A DNA stretch of 64,000 nucleotides from an uncultured bacterium (lineage in GTDB: Bacteria > Nitrospirota > Thermodesulfovibrionia > Thermodesulfovibrionales > Thermodesulfovibrionaceae): the NCBI GenBank assembly GCA_937998865.1, contig CALLBR010000015.1:1-64000 (forward strand). Direction: 5' to 3'. The notes beneath the pieces are model-generated. The model had not been told where the DNA came from. It did not search any database and saw nothing but the letters and a program-made list of their open reading frames with translations. How positions within the stretch are numbered: position 1 is the first letter of the stretch; every line of letters begins with the position of its first letter. Position numbers and translations under genes: made by a program. Shown piece after piece: positions 51,243 through 61,727 of the stretch.

Positions 51243-53363
51243 TTAGTTTTTTTTCTCTATTTCTTTAATGGCTTCTTTTCTACTAAGACGGGGCCTTCCT
51301 AATTCATCAATTTCAATAACTTTTACAGGAACTTGCTCGCCTATTTTAAGTACATCAGTAACTTTTTGAATTCTTTTTTCAGCAATCTGAGATATATGCA
51401 ATAACCCTTCAACTCCAGGTAGTATTTCTACAAAAGCTCCAAAATCTACAATTTTAGATACTTTCCCTATGTAAATTTTTCCTACCTCTGCTTCTTGAGT
51501 TATACCCTTTATTATTTCAATAGCTTTGAGGGCTGAGGATTCATTAGTGGAAGCTATTTTTACAATGCCTTCTTTATCTTGTATATCGATCTTAACACCA
51601 GTCTCCTCAATGATGCTTTTTATGACTTTACCTCCTACACCGATAATATCCCTAATTTTTTCAGGTTTAACGTGTAATTTATAGATTCTTGGGGCAAAAG
51701 GAGAAAGTTCTTTTTTAGGTTCAGGTAAAACTTCTGTCATTTTTTTAAGTATGTAGAGCCTTGCATTTTTTGCTTTTTGGAGGGCCCTTTCAAAAATTTC
51801 ATAACTAATTCCATGAATTTTAACATCCATTTGAAAGGCTGTAATTCCTTTTTCTGTTCCAGCTACCTTAAAATCCATATCTCCATAATGGTCTTCTATA
51901 CCTAGTATATCAGTGAGAATTACAGTCTTATCTTGCTCTTGGATTAATCCCATGGCAACACCAGCAACGGGAGCTTTTATTGGTACTCCAGCATCCATTA
52001 GGGAGAGAGTTGCTCCACATACTGTTGCCATGGAAGAAGAACCGTTTGACTCCAGGATGTCCGATACCACTCTGATTGTATAGGGAAACTCTTCTTTTGA
52101 AGGAATCACATAACTCAATGCTCTTTCCGCTAAGTATCCATGACCTATCTCTCTTCTTCCTGGTCCTCTTAGAGGCTTCACCTCTCCAACGCTGAAAGGA
52201 AGAAAATTATAATGAAGCATAAATGTTTTAAATGCTTCTCCTTCTAGGGAGTCAATTTTTTGTTCATCTTCTGATGTTCCGAGGGTTGTGGCTACTAAGG
52301 CTTGAGTTTCTCCTCTTGTAAATACAGCTGAACCATGGACTCTTGGAAGAATTCCTACTTTACAAGTAATTGGTCTGATTTCATCAGGCTTCCTACCATC
52401 AACTCTTAATTCTTTTTCAACTATGTTCTTACGAATTATAAATGAAAGAAGATTGTCAAAAATTTTTATTATTGTTGAGGTAAGATCTGAGGAAGGCTCA
52501 ACATAAAGCTTTATCTTCATTTCTTCTGTGTTTAAAGAGGTTATTACTTCATTGAGAAGCTCATTTAGAGCTTGTTGCCTTTCTTGTTTATTTTTAATAA
52601 AAATAGCATCTTCTATCCGATTATTCATTATTGATGCTATAGCCTCTTTTAAGGTTTCATTTTCTTCTTTTGGGATAAAAGGTCTTTTTTCTATTGCTAC
52701 TTTTTTTTGTAGCTGTCGCTGAAGATTTGCTATTTTTTTAATATGCTCATGGGCAAATTTTAATGCTTCTGTTAAAGTTTCCTCTGAGATTTCCTCTCCA
52801 CCGCCTTCTACCATTGTAACAGCCTTTTCAGTTCCTGCTACAACAAAATTCATATCACTTTTTTCGATTTCTTCGTTATCAGGATTAATAACAAATTCAT
52901 TATTAATTCTCCCAACTCTAACTGCACCAACCGGCTCTTCAAAGGGTATATCTGAGATGATTAAGGCTGAGGAAATTCCTATTATGCTCAGGATATCAGC
53001 AATGTTTTCATCCCCATAGGATAAAACAGAAGCTATGCCTTGAGTTTCAAAATTAAAACCTACAGGGAATAAAGGTCTTATGGGTCTGTCAATAAGCCTG
53101 GATATTAAAATTTCTCTATCCGATGGTTTACCTTCTCTTTTGAAGAAACCACCAGGAATTTTACCTGCAGCATATGCCTTTTCTTGATAATCAATTGTTA
53201 AAGGAACAAAATCTAAATTATCTTTTGCATTTTTCTCAGCTACTACAGTGCATAGGACATGAGTGTCACCATATTTTACTAATACCGAACCATCTGCTTG
53301 TTTTGCTAAAAAACCAGTCTCTAAGTAAAGCTTTTTACCTTTTAGTTCAATTTCTACTTCCAC
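51243..53363 (-). CDS. pnp: Polyribonucleotide nucleotidyltransferase
   Basis: PNPase degrades RNA 3'-5' with phosphate and belongs to the RNA degradosome. The roughly 706-residue protein has two RNase PH domains, with FKREGKPSDREILISRLIDRPIRPLFP, RGETQALVATTLGT and DHYGDMDFKVAGTEKGITAFQMDVK (catalytic Asp), then a KH domain (IIGVGGKVIKSIIEETG) and an S1 domain (VGKIYIGKVSKIVDFGAFVEILPGVEGLLHIS). I use GTG 53363, with GAGG 5 nt upstream; GTG 53369 is also in frame. It is 21 nt after rpsO, the standard rpsO-pnp order. Confidence 0.96.
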   Translation of the reverse strand: MEVEIELKGKKLYLETGFLAKQADGSVLVKYGDTHVLCTVVAEKNAKDNLDFVPLTIDYQEKAYAAGKIPGGFFKREGKPSDREILISRLIDRPIRPLFPVGFNFETQGIASVLSYGDENIADILSIIGISSALIISDIPFEEPVGAVRVGRINNEFVINPDNEEIEKSDMNFVVAGTEKAVTMVEGGGEEISEETLTEALKFAHEHIKKIANLQRQLQKKVAIEKRPFIPKEENETLKEAIASIMNNRIEDAIFIKNKQERQQALNELLNEVITSLNTEEMKIKLYVEPSSDLTSTIIKIFDNLLSFIIRKNIVEKELRVDGRKPDEIRPITCKVGILPRVHGSAVFTRGETQALVATTLGTSEDEQKIDSLEGEAFKTFMLHYNFLPFSVGEVKPLRGPGRREIGHGYLAERALSYVIPSKEEFPYTIRVVSDILESNGSSSMATVCGATLSLMDAGVPIKAPVAGVAMGLIQEQDKTVILTDILGIEDHYGDMDFKVAGTEKGITAFQMDVKIHGISYEIFERALQKAKNARLYILKKMTEVLPEPKKELSPFAPRIYKLHVKPEKIRDIIGVGGKVIKSIIEETGVKIDIQDKEGIVKIASTNESSALKAIEIIKGITQEAEVGKIYIGKVSKIVDFGAFVEILPGVEGLLHISQIAEKRIQKVTDVLKIGEQVPVKVIEIDELGRPRLSRKEAIKEIEKKN

Positions 53364-53384
53364 TAACACCTCTTTAATGAAATA

Positions 53385-53654
53385 TTATTTTCTTAGATTG
53401 AGTCTCTCAAGAACTTTGTTGTATCTGTCTCTATCAATCTTTTTCAAGTAATTTAAAAGTTTTCTTCTTTGTGCAACCAATTTTAAAAGGCCTCTTCTTG
53501 AATGATGATCTTTTTTATGAATTTTGAAGTGTTCTGTTAAATATATAATTCTTTCAGTCATTAATGCAATTTGAACCTCTGGTGAACCAGTATCTGTAGG
53601 ATGTGTTTTAAAATTTTCAATTATTTGTCTTTTTCTCTCTGAGGATATACCCAT
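53385..53654 (-). CDS. rpsO: Ribosomal protein uS15
   Basis: S15 binds 16S rRNA in the central domain of the 30S subunit. From ATG 53654 the protein has 89 residues, the standard length: [36 protein letters not shown] with the family signature GSPEVQI and the C-terminal [23 protein letters not shown]. The frame also opens at GTG 53666, but GGTGGTGA precedes the chosen ATG. A near-perfect inverted repeat (53680-53698) lies in the leader. Confidence 0.96.
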   Translation of the reverse strand: MGISSERKRQIIENFKTHPTDTGSPEVQIALMTERIIYLTEHFKIHKKDHHSRRGLLKLVAQRRKLLNYLKKIDRDRYNKVLERLNLRK

Positions 53655-53679
53655 TAGTATCACCACCTTTCATTTAAGA

Positions 53680-53698
53680 GTTAATTTTAAAAATTAAC
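53680..53698. repeat. Inverted repeat in the rpsO leader
   Basis: GTTAATTTTAAAAATTAAC is a 9+9 inverted repeat, 26 nt upstream of the rpsO start. It could be a leader hairpin for S15 autoregulation, but it is AT-only in its core and may be incidental. The rest of 53699-53867 shows no gene. Confidence 0.35.
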
Positions 53699-53867
53699 AT
53701 AATTTTAGGATTTTAGTAAAGTTCTTATCTTTTTTATGAGTTTTCCTTTTAAAAATATTAAAGATCATTAATTTTCCATATTAAAAATATTCAATGCTAT
53801 TTTAAGTCAAAATGCCGACATGGAAGATATTATGGACTACTCATCAATTAGAGATTAAAATTTTACA

Positions 53868-53897
53868 TTGACAAAATAAAAAATTTTTCATTAATAT
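53868..53897 (+). promoter_or_regulatory. Sigma-70 promoter of speD-speE
   Basis: TTGACA (53868-53873), an 18-nt spacer and TAATAT (53892-53897). The predicted start near 53904 gives a 49-nt leader that contains two small hairpins before the TTG start of speD. Confidence 0.6.
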
Positions 53898-53907
53898 ATA
53901 AAGTTTG

Positions 53908-53946
53908 CAGGGACTTTGTCTCTGGTTTATCTCCTTGGGAGGAGGG
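53908..53946 (+). promoter_or_regulatory. Structured leader before speD
   Basis: The leader has the hairpin CAGGGAC-TTT-GTCTCTG (53908-53924, one G-T pair) and then CTCC-TTG-GGAG, whose 3' arm is the start of the purine-rich ribosome binding site GGGAGGAGGG. The second hairpin could hide the ribosome binding site. No known riboswitch class is recognised. Confidence 0.4.
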
Positions 53947-53952
53947 AGAAAA

Positions 53953-54360
53953 TTGTATGCTTTAGGGACCCATCTTTTAATTGAATTGAAAGACTGCAAT
54001 CCCGAGATCCTCAAAGATCTCGAAAGTGTTCAAAAGATTTTAGTAGATGCCGCAAAAAAGGCCAATGCAACAATAATCAATATCAATTTCCACGAATTTA
54101 GTCCTTTTGGTATTAGTGGGGTAGTTGTTATTGCTGAATCACACCTCACTATTCATACTTGGCCTGAATATGGTTTTGCAGCTGTTGATGTTTTTACCTG
54201 TGGAGACACGATCAAGCCTGAAATAGCAGCTCAATATATTGTTGAAGCTTTTGAATGCAAAAATCCATCAATTGTTGAGATGAAAAGGGGTATAATATCT
54301 CACAAGAACGAAAAATTACCTCATAAGATTTGTTATGAAGAATACCAAGTGGTATATTGA
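53953..54360 (+). CDS. speD: S-adenosylmethionine decarboxylase proenzyme
   Basis: SpeD makes decarboxylated SAM for polyamine synthesis after self-cleavage to a pyruvoyl enzyme. I start at TTG 53953, which has GGGAGGAGGG upstream and gives 135 residues (YALGTHLLIELKDC...), the usual size of the small bacterial proenzyme. The cleavage site lies in VIAESHLTIHTWPEYGFAAVDVFTCGD: the Ser of ESH becomes the pyruvoyl group, and His and Cys further on are catalytic. It overlaps speE by 26 nt. Confidence 0.95.
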   Translation: MYALGTHLLIELKDCNPEILKDLESVQKILVDAAKKANATIININFHEFSPFGISGVVVIAESHLTIHTWPEYGFAAVDVFTCGDTIKPEIAAQYIVEAFECKNPSIVEMKRGIISHKNEKLPHKICYEEYQVVY

Positions 54361-55228
54361 GGAAAACACAGAAAATGAAATTATACTTCATTCTCTGAAG
54401 GAGATAATTTATGCAGGTAATTCTCCTTATCAGAGAATAGAAGTAATTAGGACAGGTAACATGGGTAAATGCCTTTTTCTGGATGGGAAAATACAGTCAT
54501 CCGAGTTAGATGAATTTATATATCACGAAGCATTAGTCCATCCAGCCATGTTCTTGTCTAACAGACCTGATCGTGTACTTATCGCTGGCGGTGGAGAGGG
54601 TGCCACTATTAGAGAAGTTTTAAAGCACCCTGTAAGTGAAGTGGTTATGGTAGATCTTGATGAAGAAGTGGTGAAGATTTGTAAAAAGATTCTTCCTGAA
54701 TGGAGTAATGGCGCTTTCGATGATCCACGGGTAAAATTAATAATAGATGATGCAAGAGCTTATTTAGAAAAGATAGAGGATTATTTTCATGTCATAATAA
54801 TTGATTTACCAGAGCCTACAGAGGGTGGACCTTCCTATTTATTATACACAAAGGAATTTTATGAAAAAATATACAAAGCATTAAAAAGTGACGGGATTAT
54901 GGTAACTCAAGCAACTTCAACTTCCATAAATAATCTCCTTGTTTTTGTCTCAATATTTAAAACTATTAAGGAAGTCTTTCCATATGTAAAACCATACATT
55001 GCTAACATTCCATCTTTTTTTGCACCTTGGGGATTTGTACTTGGCTCTAAATCAATAGATCCAGATAGAGTTAACTTAAAGGAGAAATTGTCAAAATTTA
55101 ATGGTTTTTTGAAATTTTTTGATTACGACACTTATATTGGAATGTTTAGCCTGCCTAAATACATCAAAGAAGCCATCAAAGAAAGAGGGGTTATAATTCG
55201 CGATAATTCCCCTCTTTCTTTTTATTAA
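54335..55228 (+). CDS. speE: Spermidine synthase (polyamine aminopropyltransferase)
   Basis: SpeE transfers the aminopropyl group from decarboxylated SAM, made by SpeD next door, to putrescine or agmatine. The 297-residue protein has GKCLFLDGKIQSSELDEFIYHEALVHPAM, the nucleotide motif IAGGGEGATIREVLKHP, MVDLDEEVV, DDARAYL and IIIDLPEPTEGGPSYLLYTKEFY. The 26-nt overlap with speD indicates translational coupling. Its last codons form part of a strong terminator hairpin, and the stop overlaps the convergent pgk by 4 nt. Confidence 0.96.
   Translation: MKNTKWYIEENTENEIILHSLKEIIYAGNSPYQRIEVIRTGNMGKCLFLDGKIQSSELDEFIYHEALVHPAMFLSNRPDRVLIAGGGEGATIREVLKHPVSEVVMVDLDEEVVKICKKILPEWSNGAFDDPRVKLIIDDARAYLEKIEDYFHVIIIDLPEPTEGGPSYLLYTKEFYEKIYKALKSDGIMVTQATSTSINNLLVFVSIFKTIKEVFPYVKPYIANIPSFFAPWGFVLGSKSIDPDRVNLKEKLSKFNGFLKFFDYDTYIGMFSLPKYIKEAIKERGVIIRDNSPLSFY
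55178..55227. terminator. Terminator inside the 3' end of speE, shared with pgk
   Basis: AAAGAAAGAGGGG (55178-55190) pairs perfectly with CCCCTCTTTCTTT (55209-55221), and inner TTAT/ATAA can extend the stem. T-rich sequence follows on the plus strand. The hairpin is within the coding part of speE and just beyond the pgk stop, so it can end transcripts from both convergent genes. Confidence 0.8.
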
Positions 55229-56439
55229 TCTTTTTTCTTATTTGGCAAAACAGATAATCCTACCAATTCTTTACCCTCAAGAAGCTGTAGCGCAGCTCCA
55301 CCACCAGTAGATATGAATGAAATAGAATCGCTTACTCCTGCTTTGTGAACAGCATAGTCTGTATCGCCTCCGCCTACAATGCTAAAAGCATAGGAGTCTG
55401 CTACAGCATGGGCAATAGCAAAAGTACCACGAGAAAATGCATCTATTTCAAACACTCCCATAGGTCCATTCCAAAGAATTGTCTTGACATCATGGAGTGC
55501 TTCAGTAAAAAGTTTTACCGATGCAGGCCCGATATCTAATCCTCTCCAGCCAGGCGGTATCTCTTGAACTGGAACAATTTTAGTTTCCGCCCCTGGTTCA
55601 ATGCTCTGAGCAATTACCACATCCACAGGTAAATAAAATTTCACTTTGTTTGTACGGAGCTTTTCCATTATTTTTATGGCAAACTCAATCATTTCTTCTT
55701 CTACAAGGGAATTACCTACTTCATAACCCATGGCCTTTATGAAGGTAAAAGCCATACCACCTCCTACTATGACCTTATCAGCTTTATCAGCAAGATTTTC
55801 AAGAACTCCTATTTTCCCACCCACCTTAGCTCCTCCAAGAATTACTATAAAGGGTCTAATAGGTGCTTCGATAGCTCCTTTTAAGTATTCTATTTCTTTC
55901 CTTAATAAAAATCCTGCTGCAGCAGGAATAAATTTTGGGATACCTACTATTGATGCATGTGCTCTATGAGAAGCACCAAAAGCATCATTTACATAAAAAT
56001 CAGCTAATGAAGCAAGAGATTTAGCAAATTTCTCATCATTTTTTTCTTCTTCAATATGAAACCTTAGGTTTTCAAGTAATACCACATCTCCTTCTTTCAT
56101 TTTTGAAATGATGTTTTCTACCTGAGAGCCTACGCAATCTGGAGCAAATATGACTTCTTTATTTAGAAGCCTTTGAAGTCTTCTAGCCACAGGAGCTAAA
56201 GAGTATTTAGGGTCTACTTTACCTTTCGGTCGTCCCAGATGGGAAGCTAAAATTACCTTTGCTCCTTCATCAATGGCGTAATTAATGGTGGGTAAGGTTG
56301 AACGAATTCGTCTGTCATCAGTTATCATTAAATTAGCATCAAGAGGAACATTAAAGTCTACTCTTATGAAGACTCTCTTACCTTTTAGGGGTAAATCCTC
56401 AATAGTTAACTTACAGAAAGAATTATTAAAAGGTGCCAT
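55225..56439 (-). CDS. pgk: Phosphoglycerate kinase
   Basis: The enzyme interconverts 1,3-bisphosphoglycerate and 3-phosphoglycerate with ATP gain in glycolysis. The 404-residue protein has KRVFIRVDFNVPLD, LASHLGRPKGK, LLENLRFH, NDAFGASHRAHAS, VILGGAKVGGKIGVLENL, WNGPMGVFEI and SIVGGGDTDYAV. AGGAGG precedes ATG. It follows gap by 14 nt in the usual gap-pgk order. Confidence 0.97.
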   Translation of the reverse strand: MAPFNNSFCKLTIEDLPLKGKRVFIRVDFNVPLDANLMITDDRRIRSTLPTINYAIDEGAKVILASHLGRPKGKVDPKYSLAPVARRLQRLLNKEVIFAPDCVGSQVENIISKMKEGDVVLLENLRFHIEEEKNDEKFAKSLASLADFYVNDAFGASHRAHASIVGIPKFIPAAAGFLLRKEIEYLKGAIEAPIRPFIVILGGAKVGGKIGVLENLADKADKVIVGGGMAFTFIKAMGYEVGNSLVEEEMIEFAIKIMEKLRTNKVKFYLPVDVVIAQSIEPGAETKIVPVQEIPPGWRGLDIGPASVKLFTEALHDVKTILWNGPMGVFEIDAFSRGTFAIAHAVADSYAFSIVGGGDTDYAVHKAGVSDSISFISTGGGAALQLLEGKELVGLSVLPNKKKD

Positions 56440-56453
56440 ATTTAACCTCCTGA

Positions 56454-58705
<2,252 letters not shown>

Positions 58706-58712
58706 AGGTTTT

Positions 58713-58721
58713 ATGATAACA
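58713..58721 (-). promoter_or_regulatory. Extended -10 promoter before the DUF1015 gene
   Basis: TGTTATCAT reads leftward at 58721-58713 and leaves 7 nt to the ATG at 58705. This would start transcription of DUF1015-gap-pgk separately from bioD. Confidence 0.45.
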
Positions 58722-58751
58722 TTTAATTTTGAATGAGCTCAACTAAATTTC

Positions 58752-59474
58752 CTATTTAATGAGACTTTCGAAGTCTATATTTTTCAAAGCAGTCTCTCCT
58801 ATCCTGTCTTTGTTTAATTCTGTAAGATAAGGCATAGTTCCCAAAAAGGGAATTTCAAGTATTTCTCTAAGAATATCAGGATTAGTTTTCTCCGATATAT
58901 CGTTCTTTATTAGGTTTGAGTAATTTATAATGAAGCCTTTAATTGGAATCTTCTTATTATTTAATGCCTCTACAGTAAGCAAAGTATGATTTATTGTTCC
59001 TAGAGTTGGTCTACATACAACTATAGCATCTAAATTCATGTCTTTAATAAGATCTCTAACAAAATAAAAGGATTTTGTTTTTTTTCTCTTTACTTGTGTA
59101 ATAGGAACCATCAAACCACCCACTCCCTCTACTAGAAGATAATCATATTTTTTCTTAAGTGTTTCAAAAATTTTGAAAATTCTATCCATATCAATTTCAA
59201 TATCTTCCAACCTTGATGCTACTAAGGGGCTGACAGGATTTTCAAACTTTATTGGGGTAACAAGTTCCAAAGAATCATTCATTTCAGCCATATCTCTAAG
59301 AAACATGCCATCAGAGGGCAGTAGAATTCCATCTTTATTCAGACAACCTGTTTCAATAGGTTTCATAGCCCCGATTTTTAGTCCTTTTTTGATGAATCCT
59401 CTTAATATGGCAGCACTCACAATTGTCTTACCAACCGCGGTATCAGTACCCGTTATAAAATAACCAGCTTTCAT
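58752..59474 (-). CDS. bioD: Dethiobiotin synthetase
   Basis: The enzyme closes the ureido ring of dethiobiotin with CO2 and ATP. The 240-residue protein has the P-loop GTDTAVGKTIVSAAIL, KPIETGC, the VEGVGGLMVPI element and VVCRPTLGTINHTLLTVEAL. AGGAGGTT precedes ATG. No other biotin gene is in the window; it shares an 82-nt divergent intergenic region with the next gene. Confidence 0.95.
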   Translation of the reverse strand: MKAGYFITGTDTAVGKTIVSAAILRGFIKKGLKIGAMKPIETGCLNKDGILLPSDGMFLRDMAEMNDSLELVTPIKFENPVSPLVASRLEDIEIDMDRIFKIFETLKKKYDYLLVEGVGGLMVPITQVKRKKTKSFYFVRDLIKDMNLDAIVVCRPTLGTINHTLLTVEALNNKKIPIKGFIINYSNLIKNDISEKTNPDILREILEIPFLGTMPYLTELNKDRIGETALKNIDFESLIK

Positions 59475-59509
59475 AGGAGAACCTCCTTTTAAAGATTTAT
59501 ATCGTTATA

Positions 59510-59518
59510 TGGTATAAT
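59510..59518 (+). promoter_or_regulatory. Extended -10 promoter of the acidic-protein/nucleotidase pair
   Basis: TGGTATAAT (59510-59518) gives a start near 59525 and a leader of about 32 nt with AAGGAGG before the GTG at 59557. No clear -35. Confidence 0.5.
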
Positions 59519-59556
59519 GTTGTATGAGTTAAAGGCAACCTTAAAAGGAGGAAGAG

Positions 59557-60126
59557 GTGATAAGATTTGAAGAATTACAGATGAAAATTATGGATGCTTC
59601 CAAGAATTATCTGGAAGTTTTTGATATGTCTACTCTTATAGAACAGTATACTTTAAATAAAGAGAGCAGATTATCCATGACATTACCAGATTTAAGAGCC
59701 CCTTATCCTTTTTTAGCAACAGTTACATTTTCCTATGATGCTCAACAAACAAGCTATTCTTTAATTGATGAAGATGAAGAAGGCAGTGAGTCTCTTTCAG
59801 AAATGGTGGAAATTGATATAAATATAAGTCTTCCTTTTCTTGAGGGTTATAACAATATTTCTGAACTATTCGAAGAGATTTCCAATACCTATCCAGACAT
59901 TGATGCTGTTCTGGTTAAAAAGGAATTTTTTAGAAAAGACGGCATTAATGGAGAAGAATATGAAATATTGTATTCCTATATTTTGGACAATGAAGAGATA
60001 AAGGATGAACAGACTTATGAGGATATCTTTTTCGAGCTAAGTAATATTTTAAGAACAATATATGAAAAGACAAAATTTTACATTGAAATGAGTTGGTATA
60101 CAGAGAATGAAGATGATAGATTTTGA
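59557..60126 (+). CDS. Uncharacterised acidic protein
   Basis: The 189-residue protein starts with GTG after AAGGAGGAAGAG. It is rich in Asp/Glu, has no signal peptide or TM segment, and alternates predicted strands (LATVTFSYDAQQTSYSLI, VEIDINISLP) with an acidic C-terminal helix (IFFELSNILRTIYEKTKFYIEM). I do not recognise the family; the layout is reminiscent of YbjN-like or type-III-chaperone-like folds, but that is weak. It overlaps the nucleotidase gene by 20 nt, so the two are probably made together. Confidence 0.75.
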   Translation: MIRFEELQMKIMDASKNYLEVFDMSTLIEQYTLNKESRLSMTLPDLRAPYPFLATVTFSYDAQQTSYSLIDEDEEGSESLSEMVEIDINISLPFLEGYNNISELFEEISNTYPDIDAVLVKKEFFRKDGINGEEYEILYSYILDNEEIKDEQTYEDIFFELSNILRTIYEKTKFYIEMSWYTENEDDRF

Positions 60127-60769
60127 TAAAATTGACATTATACTTTTAGACATGGATGGAACTATATTGGATAAGTATTTCGATGACTATTTTTGGGAAA
60201 ATTATGTGCCGGAAAAGTTTGCCCAAAAAAATCAAATCTCTCTTGAAGAAGCAAAAAAAGTTCTTTTTTCTATGTATAAAGCTGAAGAAGGAACTCTCAA
60301 CTGGACTGATATTGATTTCTGGTCTCAAAAAACCGGATTAGACATTTTAGCTCTAAAAGAGGAACTTAAAGAATTGATAAGACCACATCCTGATTCTGAA
60401 GAATTTTTGAAGAAAGTTACTCAAAAGTCTAAAAAAATCTATCTTGTCACAAATGCTCATAATAAAGTAATGGAACTAAAACTAAATAAAACGGGACTTC
60501 ATAAATATTTCTATGCATGTATTACCTCTTTTGATTTAGGCTTTCCTAAGGAAAACATTAATTTTTGGGAAAAGTTTAAATCCCATTATGGAATAAAAGA
60601 AAATAAAACTCTTTTCATAGATGATACAGAAGAAGTCCTCCACACTGCGTGGCTTTCTGGTATTAGGTATCCTGTTTTAAGATCTCTCTCCAGTTCACAG
60701 GGTAGAGCAAAGAAGTCTCATAAATTTCTCACTATTAACAATTTTCATGAATTGATTAATGTTTTATAA
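60107..60769 (+). CDS. HAD-family nucleotidase, YrfG-like (GMP/IMP)
   Basis: The 220-residue HAD phosphatase has motif 1 LLDMDGTILD (nucleophile Asp), motif 2 LVTNAHN, and motif 3/4 GFPKENINFWEKF with LFIDDTEEVL. The cap region FDDYFWENYVPEKFAQKN followed by LNWTDIDFWSQKTGLDI closely resembles E. coli YrfG, a GMP/IMP nucleotidase, so that specificity is a reasonable guess. Its stop codon lies in a 15-bp tandem duplication shared with the convergent gene. Confidence 0.88.
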   Translation: MKMIDFDKIDIILLDMDGTILDKYFDDYFWENYVPEKFAQKNQISLEEAKKVLFSMYKAEEGTLNWTDIDFWSQKTGLDILALKEELKELIRPHPDSEEFLKKVTQKSKKIYLVTNAHNKVMELKLNKTGLHKYFYACITSFDLGFPKENINFWEKFKSHYGIKENKTLFIDDTEEVLHTAWLSGIRYPVLRSLSSSQGRAKKSHKFLTINNFHELINVL

Positions 60770-60784
60770 ATTAATGTTTTATAA
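60755..60784. repeat. 15-bp perfect tandem duplication
   Basis: ATTAATGTTTTATAA occurs twice in direct succession (60755-60769 and 60770-60784). The first copy contains the stop of the nucleotidase gene and the second the stop of the convergent gene. Confidence 0.9.
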
Positions 60785-61150
60785 AACGCCTAATTCTTTT
60801 TTAAGCCAATTTTTAATTTTTTCATTTATCGGGCACATTCCATATTTTATTTTATTTCTATTTTCCTCTAAAGCCTCCTGAATTAACTCTGAGGGAATTT
60901 CATCTATTTTTGCAATAGTCTCACCAAAACAATTGCTCTTATGTTTCATAAGAAATAGTTGGGGTTTTTTCCCTGAAGTTTCAATATAAAAAACATAGCC
61001 CTTTATGGGCTCTTTGCAAACAATCTTTGAACCATCCTGAACAACTGTTGGTTCCATAACTTTAGTAGGATCGTAATCCCAAAGAATGTGCTTAATATAG
61101 TAAGCATCTTTCTTTATGTCTTCAAAGGTTAAAAGTTCCTCCCAAATCAT
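60779..61150 (-). CDS. Uncharacterised protein of the redox operon
   Basis: The 123-residue soluble protein has no domain I recognise. It contains three cysteines (IVCKEP, KSNCFGETIAKI, GMCPINEKI), basic and aromatic patches and a Lys-rich C-terminal helix. GGAGGTGTAAG before ATG is a good ribosome binding site. It follows ftrB by 3 nt and is probably co-expressed, so a partner or substrate role in thiol redox chemistry is possible but not shown. Confidence 0.75.
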   Translation of the reverse strand: MIWEELLTFEDIKKDAYYIKHILWDYDPTKVMEPTVVQDGSKIVCKEPIKGYVFYIETSGKKPQLFLMKHKSNCFGETIAKIDEIPSELIQEALEENRNKIKYGMCPINEKIKNWLKKELGVL

Positions 61151-61153
61151 TTC

Positions 61154-61477
61154 TTACACCTCCTTTTTTCTTCTTTCTGGCACAGAAACTTTAGGTATCT
61201 TATCTTCATTATATTCCTTAGAGACGAACAACCCACAATAGCATCTTCCAAATTCTTTAATGTCTGCCTCACTGTAAATACAAGGACATATTATATCCCT
61301 ATCTTTTTCTTTATCTGATGAGGCAAGCCTGCAAGGGCACGAACGATATCCGTATCTAGCTTCATTCTTTAATAAACCTCTAATTAAATCAAAAACCAGT
61401 TCTTTGTCTTTATTAAGCTCTATGCCCTTCATAGAGGCATATCTTTTAAGATTTTCATAAATTTTTTCTAAATCCAT
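61154..61477 (-). CDS. ftrB: Ferredoxin-thioredoxin reductase catalytic subunit
   Basis: The 107-residue protein has the three cysteine pairs of the FTR catalytic chain: CPC at 47-49, CPC at 64-66 and CYCGLF at 79-84, which hold a 4Fe-4S cluster next to a redox disulfide. It passes electrons from ferredoxin to a thioredoxin-type partner. Spacing (14 and 12 residues) differs from the plant/cyanobacterial X16/X8 form, as in non-photosynthetic homologues. No variable (alpha) subunit gene is nearby. The glutaredoxin gene immediately upstream is the likely partner. Confidence 0.9.
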   Translation of the reverse strand: MDLEKIYENLKRYASMKGIELNKDKELVFDLIRGLLKNEARYGYRSCPCRLASSDKEKDRDIICPCIYSEADIKEFGRCYCGLFVSKEYNEDKIPKVSVPERRKKEV

Positions 61478-61478
61478 C

Positions 61479-61727
61479 TTATAATTCCAAAATTTTCTTC
61501 AAATTTTCTTCATCAAAGCCAACTACCGCTTTTTCTACCACCAAAGTAGGAAAAGTCTCTTGAGGATTTATCTTTTTTAGCTCTTTCAAAGCAACCCATT
61601 GCTCACCACCCTCTAAGGTATCTACTTCAATCATTTCATATTCTATATTGTTATTCTTTAAAAATTCCTTAACTTTTTTACATACAGGGCAAGTACTCAA
61701 AGAGTACAATTTTATTTTTCTACGCAT
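61479..61727 (-). CDS. Glutaredoxin-like protein (CPVC)
   Basis: The 82-residue thioredoxin-fold protein reads KIKLYSLSTCPVCKKVKEFL with the CxxC active site, then FPTLVVEKAVVGFDEENL with the cis-Pro. It belongs to the NrdH/glutaredoxin-3 group. I start at ATG 61727 with GGAG upstream, not at the frame opening at 61775. It lies 1 nt before ftrB, so FtrB probably reduces it instead of a classical thioredoxin. Confidence 0.92.
   Translation of the reverse strand: MRRKIKLYSLSTCPVCKKVKEFLKNNNIEYEMIEVDTLEGGEQWVALKELKKINPQETFPTLVVEKAVVGFDEENLKKILEL

Noticed and set aside
59475-59556. BirA operator between bioD and the divergent gene
   Set aside because: The region has AT-rich partial dyads, but no TTGTAAACC/GGTTTACAA half-sites were found.
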